Part shown: positions 49,254-58,555 of the stretch, one piece after another | How the letters are laid out: the number at the start of each line of letters is the position of its first letter | Numbering within the stretch: position 1 is the first letter of the stretch | Assembly (NCBI RefSeq): GCF_021608225.1 | Contig: NZ_JAKIJS010000002.1 | Location: 124,001-188,000, forward strand | DNA: 64,000 nucleotides | Source of the DNA: Pseudalkalibacillus berkeleyi | GTDB lineage: Bacteria; Bacillota; Bacilli; Bacillales; Fictibacillaceae | Direction: 5' to 3' | The notes under the pieces: model-generated | Told to the model about the DNA's origin: nothing | Database searches by the model: none | The model's input: the letters and a program-made list of their open reading frames with translations, nothing else | Position numbers and translations under genes: made by a program

Positions 49254-49911
49254 AGATTTCAGCTTGTCCTGAATTTTGTTCAACGATTAGCTGAGCGACT
49301 TCATCGGGACTTTTTAATCGAGATCGGTCATCGATATGGTCCGTTTCATCCCAAAATGGTGTATCCATGCCACCCATGTATACCGCAGTCATTTTGATTG
49401 CAGTTCCTTCAAGCTCTTTAATTAGGCTTTCTGTGAATCCTCTGACAGCGAATTTACTAGCAACATAAACGGATTCATTTTTCTTGCCACGTAACCCTGC
49501 CGTAGAGATGATGTTCATGACTTGACCATTTCCTTGTTCAACTAAGGTAGGTAGGATAGCTCTTGTCATATGAATGGTCCCTTTCACATTTGTAGCAAAC
49601 ATTTGATCAATATCATCTGAACGATAGGTGTTTAACGGTCCAAATATGCCTGTACCAGCGTTGTTAATTAACAAATCAATGGGTGTGTTTTGTACGACGC
49701 TATTTATTTTCTGTTCAACTTCATCAAAATCTGTAATATCACATGTTAAAGGTGTAGCGTGACCACCAGCACTTTTTATCGATTGCACGACTTCCTCTAG
49801 AGGCTCTAAACGGCGGCCAATAAGATACACATGGTTACCGTTTTTTCCATATTGGAGTGCAAGGCTTTTACCTAATCCTGTGCCAGCTCCTGTAATGAGA
49901 ACATTCATCAT
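49240..49911 (-). CDS. Short-chain dehydrogenase/reductase
   Basis: A 223-residue classical SDR: LITGAGTGLGKSLA (TGxxxGxG), LINNAGTG (NNAG), catalytic Ser in NIISTAGLRG and YVASK (YxxxK). It reduces or oxidises an unknown alcohol/carbonyl with NAD(P). ATG 49911 has AAGGAG nine bases upstream. This gene is not part of the B. subtilis yfh block and looks inserted between recX and yfhH. Confidence 0.88.
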   Translation of the reverse strand: MMNVLITGAGTGLGKSLALQYGKNGNHVYLIGRRLEPLEEVVQSIKSAGGHATPLTCDITDFDEVEQKINSVVQNTPIDLLINNAGTGIFGPLNTYRSDDIDQMFATNVKGTIHMTRAILPTLVEQGNGQVMNIISTAGLRGKKNESVYVASKFAVRGFTESLIKELEGTAIKMTAVYMGGMDTPFWDETDHIDDRSRLKSPDEVAQLIVEQNSGQAEIFIDR

Positions 49912-50003
49912 GTTGCAACACTCCTTCTGTTGAATTCTCATTTATGCTAGCACAACTTCATCATCATTTCGAGAATAACAAATGACATCAGGAGGTATGT
50001 AAA

Positions 50004-50315
50004 ATGAGTAAATTATATAGCGATATGACAGAGCATGAAATTGATCAAGAAATCAGAACGATGTCTGAAAAAATGAGAAAAGCAGAGCAAATCGGTATGG
50101 TTAACGAAGTAGCCGTGTATGAACGGAAAATAGCCATGGCCAAAAGTTACTTGTTGGACCCATCGGATTTTCATAAGGGAGATGTATATGAGCTAGTAGG
50201 TGACCCTGGTAGTCAGTTCGAAATTTCTTATATGAACGGCATTTTTGCTTGGGGATATAGGGATAAAGCGGAAGACCTGGAAGCATTTCCGATCTCACTA
50301 CTTCGCAAAGTGTAA
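50004..50315 (+). CDS. yfhH: YfhH-family protein
   Basis: The 103-residue protein has an N-terminal helical part (YSDMTEHEIDQEIRTMSEKM) and a C-terminal beta part (KGDVYELVGDPGSQFEISYM), as in YfhH (DUF1811), whose structure is an SH3-like barrel of unknown role. AGGAGG precedes the ATG. It lies next to recX in B. subtilis too. Confidence 0.9.
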   Translation: MSKLYSDMTEHEIDQEIRTMSEKMRKAEQIGMVNEVAVYERKIAMAKSYLLDPSDFHKGDVYELVGDPGSQFEISYMNGIFAWGYRDKAEDLEAFPISLLRKV

Positions 50316-50321
50316 ACAATT

Positions 50322-50379
50322 AAAAAAAGATGCCCTGCAATGCGTTCTCAATAGTTGAGACGCGCAGATGTAGGACATC
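50322..50379 (-). terminator. Long terminator of the sspK transcript
   Basis: On the minus strand GATGTCCT...AGGGCATC closes an inner TCTCAA-CTA-TTGAGA hairpin, followed by TTTTTTT. Confidence 0.85.
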
Positions 50380-50386
50380 CCATACT

Positions 50387-50545
50387 TTAGGAGCGCTTCC
50401 TTGTTTCTACCTTCAAAACATGGTTATGCAAACTCCGTTGTGTTTCTCCATTAACTTGGTTGAAACTGTGTTTCGGGTTCGCGCGTGGCGATTGGAAAGG
50501 ATCTTCATAGTTAGGGTGCATTGGATCTCGATTATCTTTTGCCAT
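50387..50545 (-). CDS. YpzG-like small spore-associated protein
   Basis: The 52-residue hydrophilic protein MAKDNRDPMHPNYEDPFQSP continues RANPKHSFNQVNGETQRSLN-like text; KHS..QVNGETQ is the YpzG signature as I remember it. AGGAGGTG lies seven bases before ATG 50545. It directly follows sspK on the same strand, so forespore expression is likely. Confidence 0.7.
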   Translation of the reverse strand: MAKDNRDPMHPNYEDPFQSPRANPKHSFNQVNGETQRSLHNHVLKVETRKRS

Positions 50546-50572
50546 TGCGTTGACACCTCCTAACAGGTATCC

Positions 50573-50716
50573 TCAGGTACGGTTAGAGCGACTCATCCGT
50601 TCTTGAGGCTGAGTCTGGGTCGTTCCATTTGCACGTTTAGATGCATATTCATCCTTAGCACGGGCTTCGCCGTTAGGAGACATGCGATTAGGGAAGTTCT
50701 TGGCTTTATTACGCAT
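50573..50716 (-). CDS. sspK: Small acid-soluble spore protein K
   Basis: The 47-residue protein MRNKAKNFPNRMSPNGEARA continues KDEYASKRANGTTQ and ends QERMSRSNRT, matching SspK (about 50 residues). Such proteins are made in the forespore under sigma-G. GAAAGGAG precedes ATG 50716. It lies between yfhH and yfhJ as in B. subtilis. Confidence 0.9.
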   Translation of the reverse strand: MRNKAKNFPNRMSPNGEARAKDEYASKRANGTTQTQPQERMSRSNRT

Positions 50717-50810
50717 TCGTAACAACTCCTTTCTAAACGATACTATTAGTATGGAATGATCTGCGAGAGATATGTTGTGAAATAATTGGCATGGAAGGAG
50801 AGTGAATAAT

Positions 50811-51074
50811 GTGGAAGAAACATTTCATGAATTAGCAGTAGAGTTACAAAATAAAAATTCAACTTTAACGTATGAAGAAGCACGCACATGGGTTGAAGCA
50901 TTATGGGAAGATTTCGAATCGACAAGAGCACGAGCTGGAAGAAGTTATAAAGGTCAAGATGTGACTGAGCGGATCGTAAAGGAATGGATTAATCGATTTG
51001 GGGACAAGCTTCATGAGTATTTCAGTTCAAATCCAAAATTTCAACATTTATTAAAAAAGGGACCTAAACATTAG
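50811..51074 (+). CDS. yfhJ: YfhJ-family (WVELL) protein
   Basis: The 87-residue soluble acidic protein has NSTLTYEEARTWVEALWEDF (the WVELL-like motif) and ends in a basic tail. B. subtilis YfhJ is 88 residues and in the same place. GTG 50811 has AAGGAG ten bases upstream; GTG 50802 abuts the site. Function unknown. Confidence 0.88.
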   Translation: MEETFHELAVELQNKNSTLTYEEARTWVEALWEDFESTRARAGRSYKGQDVTERIVKEWINRFGDKLHEYFSSNPKFQHLLKKGPKH

Positions 51075-51105
51075 ATCCCACAATCCTAAACGATTTCAAA
51101 TGAAG

Positions 51106-51140
51106 AAGGTGTCTGCCGGTAATGGCGAGACACCTTTTTT
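51106..51140. terminator. Terminator between yfhJ and yfhP
   Basis: AAGGTGTCT pairs with AGACACCTT, followed by TTTT; serves the convergent genes. Confidence 0.88.
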
Positions 51141-51150
51141 AATCGTGCGT

Positions 51151-52134
51151 CTAGTTGCTCGTTGCTACATGTAGTTTTTTTCGTAGTGTTTTTTCACTAT
51201 AGACCCAGCCGGTATAGGAACTGATAATGTTTAATTCATCATCCAACTGTACAACAGCTACGAATGGATAGTGCCCTTTAGACCTGTACCGTAAGTCAAT
51301 GAATCGGACTTCATAGCCTTCATCGGTTTCTTCTGCTTCCCAGCGATATACAGGTGAGAAAGAGAGGAATGCAGCAAGATTTGAATCCTTAACCGCTTCA
51401 TTAATGAGCGGGTTGTTCGGAACAGGCTTCCGGTCATAAACGTCATGAATCGTTAAGGCATTGCCTTTCACCTCAATGACATGGAATTCACCGGGACTCA
51501 TCACAGCAACATGCTTTTGACTCCACCTCATAGTTGGACTAATGATGACCTTTGTGGCGTTCGGAACTTCCTTCTTTACCATCTTAATCGTTTGCTGTTT
51601 ATCAATATAGCGCCAAATGTAGTAAGCGATCAGAATGCTGTATATATACAAAAAGGTGTAACCGGGATGAAAACCTTGGTACCAAAGGATAAATCCAATA
51701 ATGTGCGCGGTAAAGATAAACGGATCAAATATGTTGATCATGCCATGTGCAATCCACTTCTTCGAAAAAGGATGCAAGGCTTGCGTTCCATATGCATTGA
51801 AAATATCAACGAACACATGTAAAAAGACAGCTAAAAACGTCCAAAGCCATACGTGAAGTAGGTTCATTGCAGGCATGAACAATTCCAATCCTCCAGCAAT
51901 AATAATTGGCCAGAGTAGTACAGCTGGTATAGAGTGCGTTATGCCACGATGATTCCTTATATATACTGCATTATTTCTAAGTTTAAGTACGGTATCAAAA
52001 TCGGGCGCATTCGATCCTATCAAAGTCCCGACTAACACAGCCTGTGTGGAGACTGGGTCATTCGCGATGACAGGATCTAATGTTGCGAGTCCACCGAGAG
52101 CGATACCCATTACGATATGTGTCCCCGTATCCAT
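51151..52134 (-). CDS. yfhP: YfhP-like membrane-bound metal-dependent hydrolase (YdjM family)
   Basis: The 327-residue protein has a YdjM/LexA-inducible hydrolase N-terminus: MDTGTHIVMGIALGGLATLD, GSNAPDFDTVLKL, NHRGITHSIPAVLLWP and HVFVDIFNAYGTQALHPFS carry His/Asp residues for a metal site between four or five membrane segments. A soluble C-terminal domain of about 150 residues follows. Related B. subtilis YfhP acts as a transcriptional modulator of yfhQRP; activity is unproven. It is divergent from mutY. Confidence 0.88.
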   Translation of the reverse strand: MDTGTHIVMGIALGGLATLDPVIANDPVSTQAVLVGTLIGSNAPDFDTVLKLRNNAVYIRNHRGITHSIPAVLLWPIIIAGGLELFMPAMNLLHVWLWTFLAVFLHVFVDIFNAYGTQALHPFSKKWIAHGMINIFDPFIFTAHIIGFILWYQGFHPGYTFLYIYSILIAYYIWRYIDKQQTIKMVKKEVPNATKVIISPTMRWSQKHVAVMSPGEFHVIEVKGNALTIHDVYDRKPVPNNPLINEAVKDSNLAAFLSFSPVYRWEAEETDEGYEVRFIDLRYRSKGHYPFVAVVQLDDELNIISSYTGWVYSEKTLRKKLHVATSN

Positions 52135-52224
52135 TTATTGATAAAGCCTCCTCAATAAGCAGTTTCACATTTCAGGATTCGGTCTATTCATCAAATAGTG
52201 TATCCAATATGCGTGATTTCAATG

Positions 52225-52300
52225 GCGAAAGTAGACGTATAAAATGATTTATATCACTACTTTCGATATAGTATAGTGTAAACGGGAATAACTCGATTCC
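52225..52300. promoter_or_regulatory. Two inverted repeats between yfhP and mutY
   Basis: CGAAAGTAG (52228-52236) and CTACTTTCG (52257-52265 region) form one dyad around an AT-rich centre; GGGAAT-AACTCG-ATTCCC follows nearer mutY. They may be operators or hairpins in the mutY leader. Confidence 0.4.
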
Positions 52301-52350
52301 CAAATTTCTTTTTACATATTCAAAGTTTACCGACAGTTGGAGGATTCATT

Positions 52351-53439
52351 TTGACTAAACAGCTATTAGATCGAGCATTAACAATTGATATAGAAGCGTT
52401 TCAAATTGATTTAGTTTTATGGTTTACACACGACCACCGAGATATGCCTTGGCGTAAGGAGCGAGACCCTTATAAAATTTGGGTTTCAGAAATCATGCTT
52501 CAACAAACCCGAGTAGATACTGTTATTCCGTATTTCGAGAGGTTTATGGCTCAATTCCCAACCGTTGACGCACTGGCTGCTGCAGAGGAAGAGAAGGTTT
52601 TAAAAGCATGGGAAGGGTTAGGTTATTACTCCCGTGCAAGAAATCTCCACTCAGCAGTTAAGGAAGTACATGAAAAATACGGTGGAATTGTTCCAAATAC
52701 GCCGAAAGAAATTTTATCTTTAAAAGGTGTAGGACCCTATACAGCCGGAGCTATAGCAAGTATTGCGTTCGGATTACCTGAGCCAGCTGTAGACGGTAAC
52801 GTCATGCGTGTGCTTTCGAGAATTCTTTTAATAGAAAATGATATCGCAAAACCTCAAACAAGAAAAATATTCGAAGAAGCGGTTCGATTACTTATTTCTA
52901 AAGAGAACCCTTCTTACTTCAATCAAGGTCTTATGGAGCTTGGGGCGACGATTTGTACGCCGAAAAACCCCTCATGTATAGTATGCCCAGTGCAAAAACA
53001 TTGTGAAGCTTTCCATAAAGGTATACAGACCGAGCTTCCTGTAAAGAAAAAGAAAATCAAAAAACGGACTGTACCCGTTGCGATCGCTATGCTGCAAAAT
53101 GAATCAGGCGAAACCATTATCGAAAAAAGACCTGAAACCGGACTGCTTGCAAATTTATGGCAGTTCCCAAATATTGAGATTTCAGATCGTAATTTAACTA
53201 AAGAACATTTGAAAACGTACTTAGAAGAAAGATACCCTATTCAAGTGGATTTAAACGACCATCTCGTTGATTTTCAACACGTTTTCACTCATCTAACATG
53301 GCAAATATCTGTTTACGCGGGATCATTTAAGGCAAAAGAACCAATAACAAATGGGACGATTGTAAATGCTGAACAGCTAGACGCTTATCCATTACCTGTC
53401 CCACATCAAAAAGTTGCACGTTTAATGAAGGGAGAATAA
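52351..53439 (+). CDS. mutY: A/G-specific adenine glycosylase MutY
   Basis: A 362-residue base-excision glycosylase that removes A opposite 8-oxoG. SEIMLQQTRVDTV carries the catalytic Glu, the helix-hairpin-helix is LKGVGPYTAGAIASIAF, the catalytic Asp is in PAVDGNVMRVL and the 4Fe-4S cluster cysteines are in CTPKNPSCIVCPVQKHC. A NUDIX-like C-terminal domain recognises 8-oxoG. TTG 52351 has GGAGG nine bases upstream. The SDR gene follows after three bases. Confidence 0.94.
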   Translation: MTKQLLDRALTIDIEAFQIDLVLWFTHDHRDMPWRKERDPYKIWVSEIMLQQTRVDTVIPYFERFMAQFPTVDALAAAEEEKVLKAWEGLGYYSRARNLHSAVKEVHEKYGGIVPNTPKEILSLKGVGPYTAGAIASIAFGLPEPAVDGNVMRVLSRILLIENDIAKPQTRKIFEEAVRLLISKENPSYFNQGLMELGATICTPKNPSCIVCPVQKHCEAFHKGIQTELPVKKKKIKKRTVPVAIAMLQNESGETIIEKRPETGLLANLWQFPNIEISDRNLTKEHLKTYLEERYPIQVDLNDHLVDFQHVFTHLTWQISVYAGSFKAKEPITNGTIVNAEQLDAYPLPVPHQKVARLMKGE

Positions 53440-53442
53440 ACG

Positions 53443-54201
53443 ATGGAATTAAATTTGAATGGCAAAACTGCACTCGTTACTGGTGGCTCTAGAGGGATTG
53501 GTAAAGCAATCGCACTCGGCCTAAGGTCTGAAGGTGTGAAAGTTGGAATATGCGCTAGAGGAGAAAAGGATTTGGCTGAAATGAAACAGACTTATCCTGA
53601 CGTTTCAGTCTATCAAGCGGACTTAACGTGTGAAGAAGAACGTGTTGAAGTTTTCAAGAAATTTATTGATGATCACGGCTCTATTGATATTTTAGTCAAT
53701 AACGCAGGCGGGAGTAATGGATCAACCATACAAGAAACAAGCATCGATGAATTTAGAGATTCAATGGAGCTGAATTTTCATGCAGCTGTTCAGTTCAGTA
53801 AGCTGGCTGTAGAAAAAATGAAGCATAACGGCAACGGATCGATTATTAATATATCCAGCATATATGGAAGAGAATCAGGCGGAAAGCCAACTTATAACAG
53901 CTCGAAGTCAGCACTGATCAGTTTTACAAAATCACTTGCTGATGAAGTCATACCATACGGAATACGTGTGAATGGTGTAGCACCAGGCGCGATCCTTCAT
54001 CCAAGTGGGAATTGGCAACGTCGGTTGGATGAAAACCCAGAGAAAATCAATCAGTTTGTTGAGGACGAAATTCCTGCAGGTCGTTTCGGAAAAGCAGAAG
54101 AAGTTGCAGACATCGTTACCTTCCTAGCTTCAGAACGCTCAAACTGGGTTGTAGGCGCAACCTTGAATGTAGATGGCGGACAATCATACTCGAATTTTTG
54201 A
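53443..54201 (+). CDS. SDR-family oxidoreductase, co-transcribed with mutY
   Basis: A 252-residue classical SDR: VTGGSRGIGKAIA, NNAGG, Ser in INISSIYGRESG, YNSSK (YxxxK) and the C-terminal LNVDGGQSYSNF. It resembles FabG/glucose-dehydrogenase-type reductases, not FabL, although fabL occupies this neighbourhood in B. subtilis. GGGAG precedes the ATG and it begins three bases after mutY. Substrate unknown. Confidence 0.88.
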   Translation: MELNLNGKTALVTGGSRGIGKAIALGLRSEGVKVGICARGEKDLAEMKQTYPDVSVYQADLTCEEERVEVFKKFIDDHGSIDILVNNAGGSNGSTIQETSIDEFRDSMELNFHAAVQFSKLAVEKMKHNGNGSIINISSIYGRESGGKPTYNSSKSALISFTKSLADEVIPYGIRVNGVAPGAILHPSGNWQRRLDENPEKINQFVEDEIPAGRFGKAEEVADIVTFLASERSNWVVGATLNVDGGQSYSNF

Positions 54202-54220
54202 GGTGATTTGGTGATGAAAA

Positions 54221-54318
54221 GCGGTTATTTCCAACATATTTCGGAAAAAGTGAGCAGATAAGTGGTAAATAGCGGCTAATCGCAACATATATCGGGCAAA
54301 GAGCGCAGATATGTTGTG
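54221..54318. repeat. Two diverged ~50-bp tandem units
   Basis: AGCGGTTATTTCCAACATAT and AGCGGCTAATCGCAACATAT start two similar units, each ending near GAGCGCAGATA or GAGCAGATA. A fragment, AGATATGTTGTGAAA, also occurs near 50768. Confidence 0.6.
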
Positions 54319-54336
54319 AAAATACTCTTACAAATG

Positions 54337-54383
54337 AAAGGCTGATCTTACAAAGGAGCAATTCCTCTGTAGATCAGCCTTCT
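54337..54383. terminator. Terminator between the SDR gene and yfhS
   Basis: AAGGCTGATC pairs with GATCAGCCTT across a long loop; usable in both directions. Confidence 0.8.
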
Positions 54384-54388
54384 TCTAT

Positions 54389-54613
54389 CTATTCATAGTT
54401 CGGCCTTGTTCCATGTTGGTAATCAGCTTCGTCACGGTGGAGTCCTCCGCGGCTTTCAATTTCCTTAATGACTTCTTGATGGATGGATACACCTTCACTA
54501 TTCAAAAATTGTGTCATTTGCTGTAATGAATGATGGAAGAATGCGAGTTCTTTATCCGTCCATTCATCGGTTGTTAGGGTCGCAAGTTCTGTCATGTCTC
54601 GACCAACATACAT
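54389..54613 (-). CDS. yfhS: YfhS-like small protein
   Basis: The 74-residue acidic protein MYVGRDMTELATLTTDEWTD ends in SRGGLHRDEADYQHGTRPNYE-like sequence, matching the size and place of B. subtilis yfhS. A mostly helical soluble protein of unknown function. AAGGAGGAATCC precedes the ATG. Confidence 0.75.
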   Translation of the reverse strand: MYVGRDMTELATLTTDEWTDKELAFFHHSLQQMTQFLNSEGVSIHQEVIKEIESRGGLHRDEADYQHGTRPNYE

Positions 54614-54779
54614 GGTGGATTCCTCCTTATACTTCTTGCCTTATATTTGTTTTACCCACTCCATAATGAATTTAATCTTTCCATCTGAAATAGGTTTATG
54701 TATGGTAAATGGTACATCTAAATTTGTCGGATAACACGCTGCATGGGTGGTTAAATTAACTCATGTGGAGGTGAGACTC

Positions 54780-55007
54780 ATGGCAAAACAACAAAAGCCA
54801 GGACAACAAAAACAAGCTGGAGCTAGCATGGCGAAAAAGCCTAACGCACAAGCTCAACAACCTGCTCAACAGGCTGGACAGTATTCTGCTGAGTTTGGTA
54901 CTGAAATGACAAATGCTCAAGAAGTACAAAAGCAGAACCAGCAAGCACAACAAGCAATGCGTGCTAAGCAAGGACAACAGCAACAACAGCAAAATAAGCA
55001 ACAGTAA
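54780..55007 (+). CDS. sspE: Gamma-type small acid-soluble spore protein
   Basis: The 75-residue Gln-rich protein MAKQQKPGQQKQAGASMAKK contains the gamma-SASP repeat YSAEFGTEMTNAQEVQKQNQ, cleaved by the Gpr protease at EFGTE during germination to give amino acids. Only one such repeat is present where many SspE proteins have two. GGAGGTGAG precedes ATG 54780. Expression is expected in the forespore. Confidence 0.92.
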   Translation: MAKQQKPGQQKQAGASMAKKPNAQAQQPAQQAGQYSAEFGTEMTNAQEVQKQNQQAQQAMRAKQGQQQQQQNKQQ

Positions 55008-55017
55008 CTCCACAAGC

Positions 55018-55048
55018 ACTCTCGGCCTTGATGCCGGGGGTGTTTTTC
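55018..55048 (+). terminator. Terminator after sspE
   Basis: CACTCTCGGC pairs imperfectly with GCCGGGGGTG, followed by TTTTT. Confidence 0.75.
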
Positions 55049-55224
55049 ATACTTAAAATCACCAGGTCTTAAGCCATGCTGCAAAAAGGTAGGTGGAACG
55101 CAAGACACAAGAACTGGAACACAAGAAGCACACCAAAGCTAGCTGGGCGAATCGCTTTTCTTCTTATGTTATGATTAGGAGAATGGGGTGTACAGGAACA
55201 ATAGAAAAGAAGGTAGGGATTATG

Positions 55225-55893
55225 ATGTGTGGAAGATTTACGTTAACAGCAGAAATAGATCTCTTAATGGATTGGTTTGAAATTGATGAATTTGCATCGG
55301 AATTTAACATTCAACCTCGGTTCAACATCGCACCTTCTCAAGATATTGTTGCCATTGTTTCTAATGAAGGAAGCCGACGTGCTGGTTTTCTTAAATGGGG
55401 ACTCATTCCTTTTTGGGCGAAAGATCCATCCATCGGTCATAAGTTGATTAATGCACGATCTGAGACTGTACCGGAAAAACCGAGCTTTAAGCATGCATTT
55501 AAAAAGCGGAGATGCATCATCCCTGCTGATGGTTTCTTTGAATGGAAGAAAGAAGGAAAACATAAGCAACCGAAGTACATAAAAATGAAGAATGATCAGC
55601 CTTTTGGTTTTGCAGGATTATGGGAGAAGTGGAAAGACGAACAAGGCAATCCGATTCACACGTGTACAGTGCTGACAACAGAACCGAACGAATTGATGGA
55701 AGACATTCATAACCGTATGCCTGTCATACTCCCAAGAGAAAAATACGGAAATTGGCTCGATGTGGACGGGGAACAATCCGACTTAATTGAACTTATGAAA
55801 CCTTTTGATTCGGCAAGTATGACTGCTTATAATGTATCGACTATTGTCAATTCACCACGTAATGAAGTGCCAGAATGTATTGAAGAACTTTAA
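55225..55893 (+). CDS. SOS response-associated peptidase-like protein (SRAP/YedK)
   Basis: The 222-residue protein starts MCGRFTLT; Cys2 must be exposed after Met removal to cross-link abasic sites in single-stranded DNA, so the ATG at 55225 is the start despite upstream in-frame ATGs. INARSET, CIIPADGFFEW (active Glu) and HNRMPVIL (His) are the other SRAP residues. It protects abasic sites at forks. The ribosome binding site AAGGTAGGG is modest. Confidence 0.93.
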   Translation: MCGRFTLTAEIDLLMDWFEIDEFASEFNIQPRFNIAPSQDIVAIVSNEGSRRAGFLKWGLIPFWAKDPSIGHKLINARSETVPEKPSFKHAFKKRRCIIPADGFFEWKKEGKHKQPKYIKMKNDQPFGFAGLWEKWKDEQGNPIHTCTVLTTEPNELMEDIHNRMPVILPREKYGNWLDVDGEQSDLIELMKPFDSASMTAYNVSTIVNSPRNEVPECIEEL

Positions 55894-55982
55894 ATTCATA
55901 ATGCACATCCTTTTTCAATTTTAGGTGGAAAGGATATAATAAGAAGAGAAATTGATGTGGAAGCGCAAGAAAGGAGTTTCGT

Positions 55983-56510
55983 ATGTCTTTTCCGACGACG
56001 GGAAGTTCGATTCAAATACAAAGCTATAAACATAATGGACAGCTCCATCGTGTATGGGAAGAAACAGTGATACTTAGAGGGACTTCCTCAGTAGTAATCG
56101 GCGGAAATGACCGAATCATCGTTACAGAATCCGATGGTAGACAATGGCGAACGAGAGAGCCTGCAATTTGTTATTTCAACTCTGAGCAATGGTTTAACGT
56201 CATCGGTATGTTAAGAGAACAAGGTATACATTACTATTGTAATCTTGGAACGCCATTTACTTATGACGGGGAAGCACTGAAGTATATTGATTATGATTTG
56301 GACGTGAAAGTATTTCCGGATATGACCTATACAATATTAGATGAAGATGAATTTGCTCTTCATAAGATCGAAATGAACTATCCAAAAGAAATTAATGACA
56401 TTTTGCGGCGGAGTTTAGATGAATTATGTTCAATGATCAATCAACGAAAAGGTCCGTTTGAACCTGAATTTATTGAGAATTGGTATGAACGCTTTTTAGA
56501 ATATCGTTAA
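55983..56510 (+). CDS. ygaC: YgaC-like DUF402 nucleoside tri-/diphosphatase
   Basis: The 175-residue DUF402 protein: [18 protein letters not shown], then [20 protein letters not shown] and [20 protein letters not shown] carry the acidic metal-binding residues. The S. aureus homologue hydrolyses NTPs and NDPs. Same place and size (176) as B. subtilis YgaC. GAAAGGAG precedes the ATG. Confidence 0.9.
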   Translation: MSFPTTGSSIQIQSYKHNGQLHRVWEETVILRGTSSVVIGGNDRIIVTESDGRQWRTREPAICYFNSEQWFNVIGMLREQGIHYYCNLGTPFTYDGEALKYIDYDLDVKVFPDMTYTILDEDEFALHKIEMNYPKEINDILRRSLDELCSMINQRKGPFEPEFIENWYERFLEYR

Positions 56511-56666
56511 AAGCCATCATTCATGTTCATAATGTATAATATGAAAGGTTCGACACGTGTCGGGCTTTTTTATACTTTAAGGCCATCATAACTTAATTTT
56601 AAAAAGGCAGAGATTTAACTGGACCATCTTTGGTTAACAGGAATAAAACGCATTTGACATCTGGAG

Positions 56667-58424
56667 GTGGGCATTACGAGTAGTATTAAAAGATATATGC
56701 ACTTTGTACGACCGTATTTTAAACAAATCGCTTTTACGGTTTTTATTGGGATATTCAAATTCGGTATTCCATTATTAATTCCACTCATATTAAAATTCGT
56801 CATTGATGACGTAATCAACGCTGATATTAGTAACGATGAGAAGTTTTCCCGCTTATCTTGGGTATTGGGCGGGGCTTTCTTTGTGTTTATCGTATTGAGA
56901 CCACCCATTGAATATTACAGACAATATTATGCTCAGTGGACAGCAAGTAAGGTCTTATTTGATATTCGTGATTATTTGTTCAGTCACATTCAAAAATTAA
57001 GCCTAAAATATTATTCCAACACAAAAGTTGGCGAAATCATTTCACGTGTCATCCATGATGTAGAACAGACGAAATCCTTTGTTGTTACGGGTCTGATGAA
57101 CGTATGGCTTGATATGATTACAATTGTCATTGCAATTGCAATCATGTTTACGATGGATGGATGGTTGACACTAGTTGCTATATCACTACTACCTTTTTAC
57201 GGTCTTTCAGTGAAATTTTTCTATAGCCGATTGAGAAGTTTGACGAAGGAAAGGTCTCAAGCGCTTGCAGAAGTGCAAGGCCATCTACATGAACGTGTTC
57301 AAGGGGTCAGTGTGATTCGCAGTTTTGCTCTAGAAGATTATGAACAGGATCAATTTAATGTGCGTAATACAAACTTTTTGAACAGGGCATTAAATCATAC
57401 TTCTTGGAATGCCAAAACCTTCTCGGTCGTCAATACGATTACTGATGTTGCGCCTATGCTTGTTATTGGTGCAGCAGGTTATTTTGCAATCACAGGAAAA
57501 ATTACAGTCGGTTCAATGGTCGCGTTCGTAGCGTACATGGATCGTTTATACAATCCACTCAGAAGACTTGTGAATTCCTCTACTACATTGACGCAAGCAC
57601 TCGCGTCCATGGACAGGGTATTTGAGTTTATGGATGAGGACTATGATATTAAAGATGGCCCAGGTGCGAAACCATTAAAGCATGTACAAGGTAAGATATC
57701 ATTCGATCATGTTTCATTTAAATATGATGAGGAAGAAGCACCAGTTCTAAAAGATATTCGTTTAGATGTAGAGGCTGGTGAAACCATTGCGCTCGTTGGA
57801 ATGAGTGGTGGCGGGAAATCCTCGCTAGTGAGTCTGATTCCTCGATTTTACGATGTAAACGAAGGACGAATCTTGTTAGATGGACGTGATATTAGAGAGT
57901 ATCAGGTTCGGACGCTAAGAGATCATATCGGAATGGTTCTTCAAGACAATATTTTGTTTAGCGAATCTGTTCGAATGAATATTAAAATGGGAAATCCACA
58001 AGCATCCGATGAAGACATGATGGAGGCTGCAGTAGCGGCAAATGCGCACGACTTCATTATGAAGCTTCCGCAAGGATATGACACGAAAATTGGCGAACGA
58101 GGGGTTAAGCTTTCTGGAGGTCAGAAACAAAGGTTAGCTATTGCGAGGGTCTTCCTTAAGAATCCACCTCTACTCGTTCTGGACGAAGCAACTTCAGCAC
58201 TTGATTTAGAGAGTGAACATCTCATTCAAGAATCACTTTATAAATTAGCGCGTGACCGAACGACGTTCATTGTCGCACATAGATTAGCCACGATTACCCA
58301 TGCAGATCGGATTGTCGTTATTGAAAACGGAGAGATCACAGAGACGGGCTCTCATGAAGAATTGATGAAACGAAAGGGTAGTTATTACAATCTATTTACA
58401 GTGCAAGCTCTTGATGAAATATAG
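56667..58424 (+). CDS. ygaD: YgaD-like ABC exporter (fused permease and ATPase)
   Basis: A 585-residue half-exporter: six membrane helices (residues about 15-300) then an ATPase with GMSGGGKSS (Walker A), [17 protein letters not shown] (signature), [12 protein letters not shown] (Walker B) and [13 protein letters not shown]. It works as a homodimer, like Sav1866/MsbA. The start is awkward: GTG 56667 overlaps GGAGG, while ATT at 56673 would give [15 protein letters not shown], which is where homologues begin; ATG 56697 is too far. Confidence 0.9.
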   Translation: MGITSSIKRYMHFVRPYFKQIAFTVFIGIFKFGIPLLIPLILKFVIDDVINADISNDEKFSRLSWVLGGAFFVFIVLRPPIEYYRQYYAQWTASKVLFDIRDYLFSHIQKLSLKYYSNTKVGEIISRVIHDVEQTKSFVVTGLMNVWLDMITIVIAIAIMFTMDGWLTLVAISLLPFYGLSVKFFYSRLRSLTKERSQALAEVQGHLHERVQGVSVIRSFALEDYEQDQFNVRNTNFLNRALNHTSWNAKTFSVVNTITDVAPMLVIGAAGYFAITGKITVGSMVAFVAYMDRLYNPLRRLVNSSTTLTQALASMDRVFEFMDEDYDIKDGPGAKPLKHVQGKISFDHVSFKYDEEEAPVLKDIRLDVEAGETIALVGMSGGGKSSLVSLIPRFYDVNEGRILLDGRDIREYQVRTLRDHIGMVLQDNILFSESVRMNIKMGNPQASDEDMMEAAVAANAHDFIMKLPQGYDTKIGERGVKLSGGQKQRLAIARVFLKNPPLLVLDEATSALDLESEHLIQESLYKLARDRTTFIVAHRLATITHADRIVVIENGEITETGSHEELMKRKGSYYNLFTVQALDEI

Positions 58425-58455
58425 GCTGACATTTCAAATGTCAGTCTTTTTTTTG
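58423..58455 (+). terminator. Terminator after ygaD
   Basis: GGCTGACAT pairs with ATGTCAGTC around TTCAA, followed by TTTTTTT. Confidence 0.92.
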
Positions 58456-58555
58456 TCGAAAAATTTTCTTTGTCGATAATAATATGTCCGAAAAACAGGG
58501 CGAAAGAAGGATTTTAGCGAGGGAAAGCGTATTAGTACATAAGTTGTATATTTGA

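Noticed and set aside
54756-55019. 87-codon leucine-rich frame on the minus strand of sspE
   Set aside because: It is the mirror of the Gln-rich coding repeat (CAA/CAG read as TTG/CTG); sspE itself is well supported.
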